This document shows, piece after piece, positions 30,789 to 39,322 of a DNA stretch of 59,747 nucleotides. The position numbers and the translations under genes were made by a program. Where the stretch lies: NCBI GenBank assembly GCA_052139835.1, contig JBKQVT010000026.1, positions 1-59,747 of the forward strand, in the 5' to 3' direction. The stretch's first letter is position 1. Each line of letters opens with the position of its first letter. The notes under the pieces are model-generated. The model searched no databases and was not told the origin of the DNA. It saw nothing but the letters and a program-made list of their open reading frames with translations. Source of the DNA: JBKQVT01 sp052139835. Its GTDB lineage: Bacteria; Planctomycetota; Planctomycetia; Pirellulales; Thermoguttaceae.

Positions 30789-32969
30789 TTATGCAATGAT
30801 GTGCAGCGCGACCAGGACCAGGTCGATCAACTTGATGCCGAGGAACGGCGTGATGACACCGCCCAGCCCCCAGATCAGCAGGTTGCGGCGGAGCAGGGCA
30901 TCCGCCCCCACGGGGCGATATTTGACCCCTTTCAGCGCGATCGGGATCAGCAGCGGAATAATGATGGCGTTGAAGATCACTGCCGAGAGGATCGCCGAGG
31001 TGGCGGAATGAAGGCCCATAATGTCCAGCGGCTTCAACCAGGGCAGCGTCGCGGCGAACATCGCCGGGACGATGGCAAAATACTTGGCCACGTCGTTGGC
31101 GACAGAAAACGTCGTCAGTGCCCCGCGCGTTATAAGCAGTTGCTTGCCGATCTCCACCACCTCGATGAGCTTGGTGGGATCGCTGTCGAGGTCGACCATG
31201 TTGCCGGCCTCCTTGGCGGCCTGGGTGCCGGAGTTCATGGCCACGCCCACGTCGGCCTGGGCCAGGGCGGGGGCGTCGTTGGTGCCGTCGCCCATCATGG
31301 CCACCAGCTTGCCGGCGGCCTGCTCCTTGCGGATATAGGCCAACTTCGCCTCGGGGGTGGCCTCGGCGATGTAATCGTCCACGCCCGCCTGCTGGGCAAT
31401 CGCCTTGGCGGTCAAGGGGTTGTCGCCGGTAACCATCACGGTCCGCAGGCCCATGCGCCGCAAGCGGTCGAAGCGCTCGGCAATCCCCGGCTTGAGGATG
31501 TCCTCCAGCACGATCATGCCGGCCACGCGCGAGCCCTCGCTGACCAACAGCGGCGTGGCGCCCTTGCCGGCGACGTCGGCCACCGTAGGCGCGACGGCCG
31601 AAGGCACCGCGCCATCTTGCTTCTGGACGTGGCGGAGGATCGCGTCCGGGGCCCCTTTACGCAGGGGGCGGCCGTCGGCCAGGTCGATGCCGCTCATCCG
31701 CGTCTGGGCGGTGAAGGGGATGAAGCGGGCGCCGTCGCCGGCCATGACTCCCTTCCGCCCCTGCCGATCCGCGCCGTCGTTGCCGAACTTGTGGAACAAT
31801 TCGACGATGCTCTTGCCCTCGGGGGTCTCGTCGGCGGCCGAGGCCAGGGCGGCCAGCCGCCCGATCTCACCGGCCGTGTAATCGCCGAAGGGGATAAACT
31901 GCGTCGCCCGGCGATTGCCCACCGTAATGGTGCCGGTCTTGTCCAAGAGCAGGGTGTCGACGTCGCCGGCCACTTCCACCGCCTTGCCGCTCTTGGCCAT
32001 GATGTTCGCCCGCAATGCCCGGTCCATGCCGGCGACGCCGATGGCCGCCAGCAGGGCGCCGATCGTGGTGGGAATCAGGCAGACCAGCAGGGCCACCAGC
32101 GTGGGCACGTCGGTGCCAAGGCTCAGAACACGCTTGCTGACCCCGAGAAAATCCTTCATGTACAACTCGACGTTGCAGGCAATCGGCCAGAGCGCGGCGG
32201 TCACAATGAGGAAGATCAGCGTGAACACGGCCAACACCACCGAGAGGGCGATCTCATTGGGCGTCCGTTGGCGGATGGCGCCTTCGACCAGGGCGATCAT
32301 GCGGTCGAGAAAGGAGCCACCGGGGCTGGCGGTGATCTCGACGACGATGCGATCGGACAAGACGCGGGTGCCGCCGGTCACGCCGGAGCGGTCGCCGCCG
32401 GCCTCGCGGATGACCGCAGCCGACTCGCCGGTAATGGCCGATTCGTCGATCGACGCCACCCCCTCGACAATTTCGCCGTCGCTGGGAACCACCTCGCCGG
32501 CCACGATCTCGACCCGGTCGCCGCTACGCAGCGCCGTGGAAACGGTCTCTTCCATGCCGCCGTCGGGGTGGAGGCGGCGGGCCGGGGTCGAACGCCGCGT
32601 CTTCCGCAAGGCGTCGGCCTGGGCCTTGCCGCGGGCTTCCGCAATCGCCGAGGCGAAGTTCGCAAAGAGCAGTGTCGCCACGAGCCAGAAATCCAGGGCC
32701 AGCAGATAGCCAAAACCCGCCGCGCTCGGGTAACCGAAGAGTTTGGCAATCGTGTAGATGATGGTTAGCACCGCTCCGACCTCGACCACGAACATCACCG
32801 GGTTCTTCCACTGGATGTCGGGGCGCAGCATGATGAGCGACTGCCCAAAGGCTGTCCTCAAGAGCTCGGGCTCAAATAAACCGGATTTTCGACTGTGCCG
32901 ACGCCCAAGTTTAAGTTCTTCGGGAGTGGGACCAGTGACCGGCGGTTCCTTAGTGAGGGCGCTGGACAT
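30789..32969 (-). CDS. kdpB: Potassium-transporting P-type ATPase subunit KdpB
   Basis: The 726-residue catalytic subunit of KdpFABC. The phosphorylation motif is DKTGTIT at about 343-349, and the actuator motif is TGES (about 180-183, AITGESAAVIREAGGD). The hinge and nucleotide-domain motifs follow (KGAPDAI, VMVTGDNPLTA, MMGDGTNDAPALAQADVGVAM). Membrane segments lie near residues 55-75, 88-108, 240-265 and 280-310, with three more near the C-terminus. An N-terminal extension of about 30 residues exceeds the E. coli form. It couples ATP hydrolysis to K+ import through KdpA. Confidence 0.97.
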   Translation of the reverse strand: MSSALTKEPPVTGPTPEELKLGRRHSRKSGLFEPELLRTAFGQSLIMLRPDIQWKNPVMFVVEVGAVLTIIYTIAKLFGYPSAAGFGYLLALDFWLVATLLFANFASAIAEARGKAQADALRKTRRSTPARRLHPDGGMEETVSTALRSGDRVEIVAGEVVPSDGEIVEGVASIDESAITGESAAVIREAGGDRSGVTGGTRVLSDRIVVEITASPGGSFLDRMIALVEGAIRQRTPNEIALSVVLAVFTLIFLIVTAALWPIACNVELYMKDFLGVSKRVLSLGTDVPTLVALLVCLIPTTIGALLAAIGVAGMDRALRANIMAKSGKAVEVAGDVDTLLLDKTGTITVGNRRATQFIPFGDYTAGEIGRLAALASAADETPEGKSIVELFHKFGNDGADRQGRKGVMAGDGARFIPFTAQTRMSGIDLADGRPLRKGAPDAILRHVQKQDGAVPSAVAPTVADVAGKGATPLLVSEGSRVAGMIVLEDILKPGIAERFDRLRRMGLRTVMVTGDNPLTAKAIAQQAGVDDYIAEATPEAKLAYIRKEQAAGKLVAMMGDGTNDAPALAQADVGVAMNSGTQAAKEAGNMVDLDSDPTKLIEVVEIGKQLLITRGALTTFSVANDVAKYFAIVPAMFAATLPWLKPLDIMGLHSATSAILSAVIFNAIIIPLLIPIALKGVKYRPVGADALLRRNLLIWGLGGVITPFLGIKLIDLVLVALHIIA

Positions 32970-33023
32970 CTATTCTTTCCTTAATCTCGCGACCATACTT
33001 TTGTGCTGGTTTCCCTACGTCGC

Positions 33024-34859
33024 CTAGCCGCCGAAGGGGATCGGACCGAGGTGTTCCGCGATGGGACCCAGCGCGGCCACGGGGAGGAAGAGCAGGGCGC
33101 CAATCAGGAGGATCGTGCCCAGCAGGACGAAACCAAACGTGATCGTATCCGTTCGCAACGTCCCCACCGTCACGGGCGTGGGCTTTTTGGCCGCCAGGCT
33201 TGCTGCCAGGGCGATGGGAGCCAGCATCGGCACGAAGCGGCCAATCAACATGACCAGGCCGGCGACAATGTCCAGGGGCCGGCTCTCGGGGGCGGGCGGC
33301 GAGGGGTTGTCGTCGGGTTTGTTGAATCCCCAGGTGTCTCCCAAGCCCTCAAAACCGGAGCCGTTATTGGCCGAGGCCGAGCTGAACTGGTAAAGGACTT
33401 GGGAAAATCCGTGGGCCCCGGGATTGCTCTCCGCCTTGATGCCCCAGTCCGTGGCCGCGAAAAGGCCGGTTGGGGCTAAGATCATCAGCGGGTGGATCAA
33501 CAGGGCCAAGGCGGCGAGCTTCATCTCCCGCGCCTCGACTTTCTTACCCAGGTATTCCGGGGTCCGGCCCACCATGAGGCCCGCCAGGAATACGCCCACG
33601 ATGAGGTAAATCCACAGGTTGATGAACCCCACGCCGACGCCGCCCCAGATGCAGTTGAGCCACATCCCGGTGAGTGGGACCAGCCCGGCGACCGGGTTGA
33701 GGCTGTCGTGCATGCAGTTCACAGAACCGTTCGAGGTGTTCGTCGTCAGCGCCGCCCACGTGGCAGCCGCCGAGGTCCCAAAGCGGACTTCCTTTCCTTC
33801 CAGGTTCCCCAAGGACTGCTCGACGGGAAGGCCGGCCACCGCGGGAATCGCCAGGTCGTGATGGCCGTTGACGCTCGTCGCGTCGGGGATCGAGTAGGTC
33901 CGTGCCGCGTGGGCGGTCAGGCCTGGGTTCGGTTTGAGCGTGTCGTGCCAAATCGCCCATGCGACGGTCCCTAAGGAAAGCACGAGCATCACGGCGAAAA
34001 TCACGGCCGCATCCCGGTAACGCTTCAACATCTTGCCGAACATCACCAAGGTCGCCACGGGCAGCAGGAAGATGCCGATGCAAGAGAGAAGGTTGCTGAA
34101 GGCATTGGGGTTCTCGAAGGGATGGGTGGAATTGGCCCCGAAGAAGCCGCCGCCGTTGGTGCCGAACTGCTTCACCGCCACGATGGCTGCGACTGGCCCG
34201 CGGCAGATATTCTGCTGGAGGTCCTGCCCCTTGTCGTCCTTCCCCATGGCCTCCGGCTCGACCGTGCTCACCACCGCCTTGCCGTCGAGCGTCATGGGGA
34301 CGCCGCTGGCCATGAGCAGCACCCCGACCACCAGGCAAAGCGGCACAAAGAAGTAGGCCGTCCCCCGCCACAGGTCGACGTAGAAATTGCCCATGTGCTT
34401 GTCGCCGCGAAGGCCGCGGATGATCGCCAGCAGGGCCGCCATGCCGATCATCGGCGAAATGGCCTGCTTCCAGCAGATGAAGAACAACTGGCTGAAGTAA
34501 GAGAGGTGGACCTCGCCGGAGTAGTCCTGGAGATTGGTATTCGTCAGAAACGAGCAGACCGTGTTGAAGATCGTGGTGGGAGCGAGCATTTTCTTGCCGT
34601 CCGGGTTCAACGGCAGGTGGGGTTGCAGGGTCAAGACCACGAACCCGACCAGGAACGCCACGACGTTGAAGGCCATGAAGGCCAGCGCATACTGTTTCCA
34701 GTTCTGCGGGCCGGTGTCCAGCCGCGATTCGATCCAGCCAAGCCAGCGTGGCGTGTGAAGACGGCCATCGAACACCCGGGCCATAAACAGGCCGATCGGG
34801 ATCGCCAGCGCAAACACCACGCTGTACACAAGCAGGGGAAGCATCCAGACCTGCCACAT
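33024..34859 (-). CDS. kdpA: Potassium-transporting ATPase subunit KdpA
   Basis: The 611-residue K+-binding subunit, related to the SKT channel superfamily with four repeated pore units. Selectivity-filter regions are visible as NTVCSFLTNTNLQDYSGE, FGTNGGGFFGANSTHPFENP, GTSAAATWAALTTNTSNGSV and SSASANNGSGFEGL. About ten membrane helices are present. The family normally has about 560 residues; most of the difference is in loops, such as ATSVNGHHDLAIPAVAGLPV before the third pore. It is read from the kdp operon, 18 bp after kdpF. Confidence 0.96.
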   Translation of the reverse strand: MWQVWMLPLLVYSVVFALAIPIGLFMARVFDGRLHTPRWLGWIESRLDTGPQNWKQYALAFMAFNVVAFLVGFVVLTLQPHLPLNPDGKKMLAPTTIFNTVCSFLTNTNLQDYSGEVHLSYFSQLFFICWKQAISPMIGMAALLAIIRGLRGDKHMGNFYVDLWRGTAYFFVPLCLVVGVLLMASGVPMTLDGKAVVSTVEPEAMGKDDKGQDLQQNICRGPVAAIVAVKQFGTNGGGFFGANSTHPFENPNAFSNLLSCIGIFLLPVATLVMFGKMLKRYRDAAVIFAVMLVLSLGTVAWAIWHDTLKPNPGLTAHAARTYSIPDATSVNGHHDLAIPAVAGLPVEQSLGNLEGKEVRFGTSAAATWAALTTNTSNGSVNCMHDSLNPVAGLVPLTGMWLNCIWGGVGVGFINLWIYLIVGVFLAGLMVGRTPEYLGKKVEAREMKLAALALLIHPLMILAPTGLFAATDWGIKAESNPGAHGFSQVLYQFSSASANNGSGFEGLGDTWGFNKPDDNPSPPAPESRPLDIVAGLVMLIGRFVPMLAPIALAASLAAKKPTPVTVGTLRTDTITFGFVLLGTILLIGALLFLPVAALGPIAEHLGPIPFGG

Positions 34860-34877
34860 GGGCGGGGCCCTTTCCTT

Positions 34878-34967
34878 CTAGAACCACTCTGGCCGCAGCA
34901 GAGCGGCGGTCAGGTAAACCAACAGCAGCACGGTGGTCACGGCGGTGAGAATCTGTAAAGCATCCAT
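34878..34967 (-). CDS. kdpF: KdpF, small membrane subunit
   Basis: A 29-residue peptide with one membrane helix (ILTAVTTVLLLVYLTAALL) and the family's ending RPEWF. KdpF stabilises the KdpABC complex in lipid. It sits immediately upstream of kdpA, exactly where kdpF is usually found. Confidence 0.9.
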   Translation of the reverse strand: MDALQILTAVTTVLLLVYLTAALLRPEWF

Positions 34968-34977
34968 GAGACGTCCC

Positions 34978-35073
34978 TCAAATCTTGTCACATGCGAAAA
35001 CGAAGGCCGTCAGCAGGCCCAGGGTCGCCAGCCCCAAGAAAAACACGGCGGGAAGCCAGGTGTAAAGGTCCAT
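34978..35073 (-). CDS. 31-residue membrane microprotein upstream of kdpF
   Basis: MDLYTWLPAVFFLGLATLGL then a short tail ACDKI: a single hydrophobic helix ending with a charged Cys-containing tip, 10 bp before kdpF. Similar one-helix peptides precede kdpF in several non-enteric bacteria to my recollection, sometimes annotated only as hypothetical. A role as a second small subunit of the pump is inferred from its position. Confidence 0.7.
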   Translation of the reverse strand: MDLYTWLPAVFFLGLATLGLLTAFVFACDKI

Positions 35074-35099
35074 AACGGCTGCTCCAAGAGAATGTCTTC

Positions 35100-35558
35100 C
35101 TATTGTCCGTGCCGCCGGCGTCCCGCGGCCGGCGGACCGGGCCCCGTGCTGAACATGGTCGGGCAGGGTCTGGACCGCTCGGCCCCGCGAAGGGTCGTCC
35201 GGTACTTGTCGCCCCAATAGGCCGCCGGAGGGAAGTCGCGCAGCTTGCGGCGCCGCTCCTGCTCCAGCGCCGTTTGCAGTTCCGCATCGTTGGCCGGACC
35301 GCCGAAGCCCCGGGGGCCGTCCCCGGCCACACGGTCCGGGTCCTCCGGAAGGGACTCGTCCCAGCAGCCGCACAGCCAGGTGAAGGCGGCCACCACGCCG
35401 GCAACGGCCAAGCCCAATAGCGCCATCGTAATCAGGAAGGCCTTCGTCGAGGCCGTCGGGGTCAAAAGGTCCAGCAGCGCCGCCGCGCAGGCCAGCAGAC
35501 CGCCGGCCGCGATCGCCCCGCTGGCCGCCACGAGTTTTCGCCAAGGATGCCAATACAT
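35100..35558 (-). CDS. Two-helix membrane protein, first gene of the kdp unit
   Basis: A 152-residue protein starting MYWHPWRKLVAASG. Two membrane helices (about 9-30 and 42-64) are followed by a polar region with WGDKYRTTL and a Pro/Arg-rich tail. GGAGG lies 7 nt before the ATG at 35558. It is the first gene downstream of the -24/-12 promoter and is read in the same direction as kdpF-A-B-C, so it is probably co-transcribed. I do not recognise a family. Confidence 0.7.
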   Translation of the reverse strand: MYWHPWRKLVAASGAIAAGGLLACAAALLDLLTPTASTKAFLITMALLGLAVAGVVAAFTWLCGCWDESLPEDPDRVAGDGPRGFGGPANDAELQTALEQERRRKLRDFPPAAYWGDKYRTTLRGAERSRPCPTMFSTGPGPPAAGRRRHGQ

Positions 35559-35680
35559 GGTCAACCTCCACAGCGAATGTCTCTTTAGCATTCCGTGTGC
35601 CGCAAAAGAACGCAAAATGCAACTGGCTTGCCGGCAAGGAGTTATATGAAATTGGCCCGGCCACGACCGCCGCGGGGGTA

Positions 35681-35697
35681 TTGCAAGTTGCGTGCCC
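35681..35697 (-). promoter_or_regulatory. Sigma54 (-24/-12) promoter of the kdp unit
   Basis: On the reverse strand the sequence GGGCACGCAACTTGCAA matches the sigma54 consensus TGGCACG-N4-TTGCA with a single difference (first T to G), and the GG/GC spacing is exact. It points toward the kdp genes and lies beside a divergent NtrC-type regulator. Predicted start near 35670. Confidence 0.75.
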
Positions 35698-35700
35698 CAT

Positions 35701-35715
35701 CGTGCAGAATGCACG
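35701..35715. promoter_or_regulatory. Palindrome CGTGCA-GAA-TGCACG, possible regulator site
   Basis: Perfect 6-bp arms with a 3-nt centre, ending 3 nt before the regulator's ATG and directly behind the sigma54 promoter of the divergent kdp unit. It could be a binding site for that regulator or block its own translation start. A second palindrome, CTTGCCGGCAAG, lies at about 35625-35636. Confidence 0.5.
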
Positions 35716-35718
35716 CTT

Positions 35719-37047
35719 ATGAACATCCTGGTGATTGACGACGACGCCAGTCTGCGACGCACCTTGCGGACGTCGCTGGAGGTGATGGGCCACCAGCCGG
35801 CCGAGGCCCGCAACGGCGCCCAGGCGCTGGAACTGCTGGGGCGGCGGCCCTTCGACATGGCGCTCTTGGACCTGCGGCTGGCCGAAGAACATGGCTTGGA
35901 CCTGCTCCCCCGGCTCTTGGTCCTGGCCCCGGGGCTGCACGTGGTCGTCGTGACCGCCTATGCAACCATCGAAACGGCGGTCGAGGCGATGCGCCGCGGG
36001 GCGTTCGACTACCTGCCCAAGCCGTTCACCCCCGAGCAGCTTCGGCTGCTGCTGGAGCGGATCGGGCAGTTGCGGCGCCTGCAAAGCCAGGTCGAGGACT
36101 TGGAGGAGCAGGTCCGCGCGGTCGTGCCGGAGGCCGACCTGCAAACCGCCGAACCGGCCATGCGCGACGCCCTGGAAGTGGCCTTCAAGGCCGCGGCCAG
36201 CGAGGCGACGGTCTTGTTGCGGGGCGAGAGCGGCACGGGCAAGGGCGTGCTGGCCCGCGCCATCCATGCCCGCAGCCCCCGCGCCGCCGGGCCCTTCATC
36301 ACCGTCCCCTGCCCCAGCCTCTCCGCCGAGTTGTTGGAAAGCGAACTCTTCGGCCACGTCCAGGGCGCGTTCACCGGCGCGGTCCGCGATACGACCGGCA
36401 AAGTGGCAGCGGCCGAAAGCGGCACACTCTTCCTCGACGAGATCGGCGACCTGCCCCTGGCCCTCCAGCCCAAGCTGCTGCGATTGCTCCAGGAGCGGTG
36501 CTACGAACGGATCGGCGAGACGCGCACGCGGGCCAGCAACGTCCGCATCCTGGCGGCCACCAATCGCAGCCTGGAAGCGGAGCTGGCCGCCGGCCGCTTC
36601 CGCGAAGACCTCTTCTATCGCCTCAACGTCATTGAAGTGACGCTGCCGCCGCTGCGGGGGCGGCCGCAGGACATCCTGCCCCTGGCCGAGCACCTGCTGC
36701 GCTTCTTCGCCCGGCAAAACGGCAAGGCGATTTCCGCCTTTGCGGCGCCGGTGCGGGAGGCGATCTTACGCTACGGGTGGCCGGGCAACATCCGCGAGTT
36801 GCGCAACGTGGTCGAGCGCGGCGTGATCCTGGCCTCCGGCCCACTGGTCGAGATCGCCGACCTCCCCGCGCTGTTGGGAAGCCCGGAGCGCGCCGCCGCC
36901 GGGACCGACTCGCTGACGCTCGAACAAGTCGAGTCCGAGCACGTCCGCCGCATCGTGGCCGCCACGGCCACCATGGAAGAGGCGGCGGCCCGCCTGGGCA
37001 TCGATCCCAGCACGCTCTACAGAAAACGAAAACGCTTTGGAATCTGA
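35719..37047 (+). CDS. Sigma54-dependent NtrC-type response regulator
   Basis: A 442-residue three-domain activator. The receiver (1-120) has acidic pocket DDD at 7-9 and phospho-Asp51 (MALLDLRL). The AAA+ domain (about 140-370) has Walker A GESGTGKG (169-176), GAFTGA (216-221, contacts sigma54) and Walker B GTLFLDE. A C-terminal Fis-like helix-turn-helix follows (EEAAARLGIDPSTLYRKRKRF). It is divergent to the kdp unit and upstream of a histidine kinase, so it is the likely kdp activator in place of an OmpR-type KdpE (inference). An overlapping palindrome at its start suggests autoregulation. Confidence 0.9.
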   Translation: MNILVIDDDASLRRTLRTSLEVMGHQPAEARNGAQALELLGRRPFDMALLDLRLAEEHGLDLLPRLLVLAPGLHVVVVTAYATIETAVEAMRRGAFDYLPKPFTPEQLRLLLERIGQLRRLQSQVEDLEEQVRAVVPEADLQTAEPAMRDALEVAFKAAASEATVLLRGESGTGKGVLARAIHARSPRAAGPFITVPCPSLSAELLESELFGHVQGAFTGAVRDTTGKVAAAESGTLFLDEIGDLPLALQPKLLRLLQERCYERIGETRTRASNVRILAATNRSLEAELAAGRFREDLFYRLNVIEVTLPPLRGRPQDILPLAEHLLRFFARQNGKAISAFAAPVREAILRYGWPGNIRELRNVVERGVILASGPLVEIADLPALLGSPERAAAGTDSLTLEQVESEHVRRIVAATATMEEAAARLGIDPSTLYRKRKRFGI

Positions 37048-37061
37048 ACAGATACAACTTC

Positions 37062-37274
37062 ATGAATTTGCTGACCGCGTTCGGTTTGTTTGCCGTGACT
37101 GCAATGCTGCTCTGCTATGCCTTGGAAGATCGGCATACGGCCTTCATTCTCGGATTTGCGGTCGCATGCGCGCTGGGATCGGTATATGGTTTTCTTCAAG
37201 GAGCGTGGCCTTTCGGAGTTGTCGAGGGCGTCTGGTCTTTCGTCGCGATTCGACGTTGGTGGCTGAGAAAATGA
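37062..37274 (+). CDS. Small membrane protein in the regulator-kinase unit
   Basis: A 70-residue protein with two or three helices: MNLLTAFGLFAVTAMLLCYA, then FILGFAVACALGSVYGFLQG and the Trp-rich end PFGVVEGVWSFVAIRRWW. This compact pattern recurs in proteobacterial and planctomycete genomes as a hypothetical family. Its start is 14 nt past the regulator gene and its end 28 nt before the kinase gene, so it belongs to the same transcript. It may be a sensor accessory, but no function is known to me. Confidence 0.75.
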   Translation: MNLLTAFGLFAVTAMLLCYALEDRHTAFILGFAVACALGSVYGFLQGAWPFGVVEGVWSFVAIRRWWLRK

Positions 37275-37302
37275 CCAGAAATACATCTTGGAGAGCGCGA
37301 CC

Positions 37303-39171
37303 ATGACCCTGCGCCAACGAATCCTGGTTGCCATGCTGCCCTTGTTCGCCCTGCTGGTCGCGCTGGGGGGAACGGGCGTCGTTCTGATCTACCACCTCGG
37401 CCATCAGATCGACCAAATCCTCCGCGAGAATTACGACAGCGTGATCTTCATGCGCGATCTCAACGAGGCCCTGGAGCGCATCGACTCCTCCTTCCAGTTC
37501 GCCCTGGCCGGCCGCGAGCAGAAGTCCTTCCAGCAATACCAGGACGAGTGGAAGTCCTTCGATGAGAACTTGCGCAAAGAGGCAAACAACGTCACCTTGC
37601 CCGGCGAGCAAGAACTGGTCGATACGCTGACCGCATCGAGCGTCGCCTATCGCCGGGCGGGCGACGAGTTCTTCGCCCACGGCGAGGCCACTCGCGGTTC
37701 GCTCTATTTCGGCCAGGGCGGCAAGCCGGGCCTGTACGACGCCTTCCTGCAAATCAAGAAGGTGGCAGGCCGCATCCGGCAAATCAACCAGGACAACATG
37801 GAGACCGCCGACAAGGCCGCACGCCGCCTCGCCGCCGCCGCGCTGGTGTGGTACGGCTGCGGCCTGGCCTTCGGCATCGCCCTGGCCGTCCTCCTCCTGG
37901 CCGGCACGATCCGCACCATTCTCGTGCCCATCCGGGCGGTGACCGAATCGGCGGCGGCCATCGGGGCGGGCAACCTCGACCAGCTCGTGCCCATCATCTC
38001 CAGCGATGAACTGGGGCAACTGGCCAGTTCCTTCAACAACATGGCCCGCCAACTCCGCGAACTCCGCCAATCGCATCACGCCCAGTTGATCCGCGCGCAG
38101 CAGACCAGCCAGGCGACCATCGACTCGTTTCCCGATCCGGTGCTGGTGGTCGATCCGCGGCAGCGGGTGGAGATGGCCAATCCGGCGGCCCGCCGCCTGC
38201 TGGGCGTGCGTCCCCGCGAGGATCCCCGCATCCCGCCCACGGTCTGGGAGCCGCCCGACGCCCTGCGGCAGCCGCTGCTGGGAGCGCTGGCGCAGCAGCA
38301 GGAATACCTGCCCGAGGGCTTCGACAAGGCTGTCGTGCTGCAACTGGGCGAACAGCCCCATTCCTTTCTCCCCCGCATCCTGCCCATCCGCGATTCGTCG
38401 GGCGCGACGCTGGGGGCGGCGGTGCTGCTGGAAGACATCACGCGATTCCGGCTGCTGGACGAGGTGAAGAGCAACCTCGTGGCCACGGTAAGCCACGAGT
38501 TGAAGACGCCCCTGACCAGCATCCGCATCGTGCTGCACCTGCTGCTGGAGGAGCGCGTCGGGCCGCTGGTGCCGAAGCAACTGGAGCTGCTGGTCGACGC
38601 TCGCGATAACGCCGAACGCCTGCTGGCGATGATCAACAACCTCCTGGACCTGGCCAGGCTGGAGCAGGGGCGGACCCAACTCCGCTTGCGGCCCGAGGGG
38701 CCGGCGGCGTTGCTGCAGGCGGCGGCCGATTCGTTCCGGCCCCGCGCCGAAGATCGCGGCGTCGCGCTGCTCGTGGAGGAAAGGGGCGATCTGACCCCCG
38801 TGGCCGTCGATGCCGAGCAGTTCCAGCACGCCTTGCACAACCTCCTGGACAACGCCTTGAAACACACCCCGCAGGGCGGGCGGATTACGCTGGCCGCCGA
38901 GCCCGCCGGAGAGAAGGTCGTTTTCTCGGTGAGCGATACGGGCTCGGGCATTGCCGCCGAATACTTGCCGCTGGTCTTCGAGAAGTATTTTCGCGTGCCC
39001 GGCGAGGCGGCGCCGGAAGGCAGCGGGCTGGGGCTGGCGATCGTCCGCGAGATTGTGGCCGCCCACGGCGGCGCCGCCGAGTGCCAGAGCACGCCCGGCG
39101 TGCAGACCGTCTTCCGCCTGTCGCTGCCGGCGTGGAGGCCGGAGAGGGAGAACAGGGATTTAGGGATTTAG
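37303..39171 (+). CDS. Sensor histidine kinase with HAMP and PAS domains
   Basis: A 622-residue membrane kinase. TM1 about 8-30, an extracytoplasmic helical region (about 31-180), TM2 about 181-203, HAMP (about 205-255), PAS (IDSFPDPVLVVDPRQRVEMANPAAR, about 273-380). Then HisKA with phospho-accepting His398 in SHELKTPLTS and a HATPase domain (NLLDNALKHTPQGG, DTGSGIA, GSGLGLAIVREIVAAHGG). The organisation resembles KinB/NtrB-class kinases. It is the likely partner of the upstream regulator. ATG 37303 is used with GGAGA; the TTG at 37288 is weaker. The last residues (NRDLGI) come from a heptamer repeat. Confidence 0.9.
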   Translation: MTLRQRILVAMLPLFALLVALGGTGVVLIYHLGHQIDQILRENYDSVIFMRDLNEALERIDSSFQFALAGREQKSFQQYQDEWKSFDENLRKEANNVTLPGEQELVDTLTASSVAYRRAGDEFFAHGEATRGSLYFGQGGKPGLYDAFLQIKKVAGRIRQINQDNMETADKAARRLAAAALVWYGCGLAFGIALAVLLLAGTIRTILVPIRAVTESAAAIGAGNLDQLVPIISSDELGQLASSFNNMARQLRELRQSHHAQLIRAQQTSQATIDSFPDPVLVVDPRQRVEMANPAARRLLGVRPREDPRIPPTVWEPPDALRQPLLGALAQQQEYLPEGFDKAVVLQLGEQPHSFLPRILPIRDSSGATLGAAVLLEDITRFRLLDEVKSNLVATVSHELKTPLTSIRIVLHLLLEERVGPLVPKQLELLVDARDNAERLLAMINNLLDLARLEQGRTQLRLRPEGPAALLQAAADSFRPRAEDRGVALLVEERGDLTPVAVDAEQFQHALHNLLDNALKHTPQGGRITLAAEPAGEKVVFSVSDTGSGIAAEYLPLVFEKYFRVPGEAAPEGSGLGLAIVREIVAAHGGAAECQSTPGVQTVFRLSLPAWRPERENRDLGI

Positions 39172-39277
39172 GGATTGGGGAGCCATGCGAAACCGCGAGC
39201 CTGCGGCCACAGCCCCTGGCTCCTTCCCCCTTCCGCCCTCCGCCCTCCGCCTTTCCCCAATCCCTACTCCCCTTCCT
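39145..39277. repeat. Heptamer hairpin repeat, locus 12 (mosaic)
   Basis: The left arm has GGGATTTA units, which also encode the C-terminus of the kinase. The core is in reverse orientation (GAAACCGCGAGCCTGC, 39189-39204). The right arm mixes CTTCCGC/CCCTCCG and CCCCAATCC/CCCTACT units. A TATAAT box follows at 39284-39289. Confidence 0.9.
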
Positions 39278-39322
39278 TTCAGGTATAATATCTTATCCGA
39301 GGTCCATCCAGGCAGGACTCCC

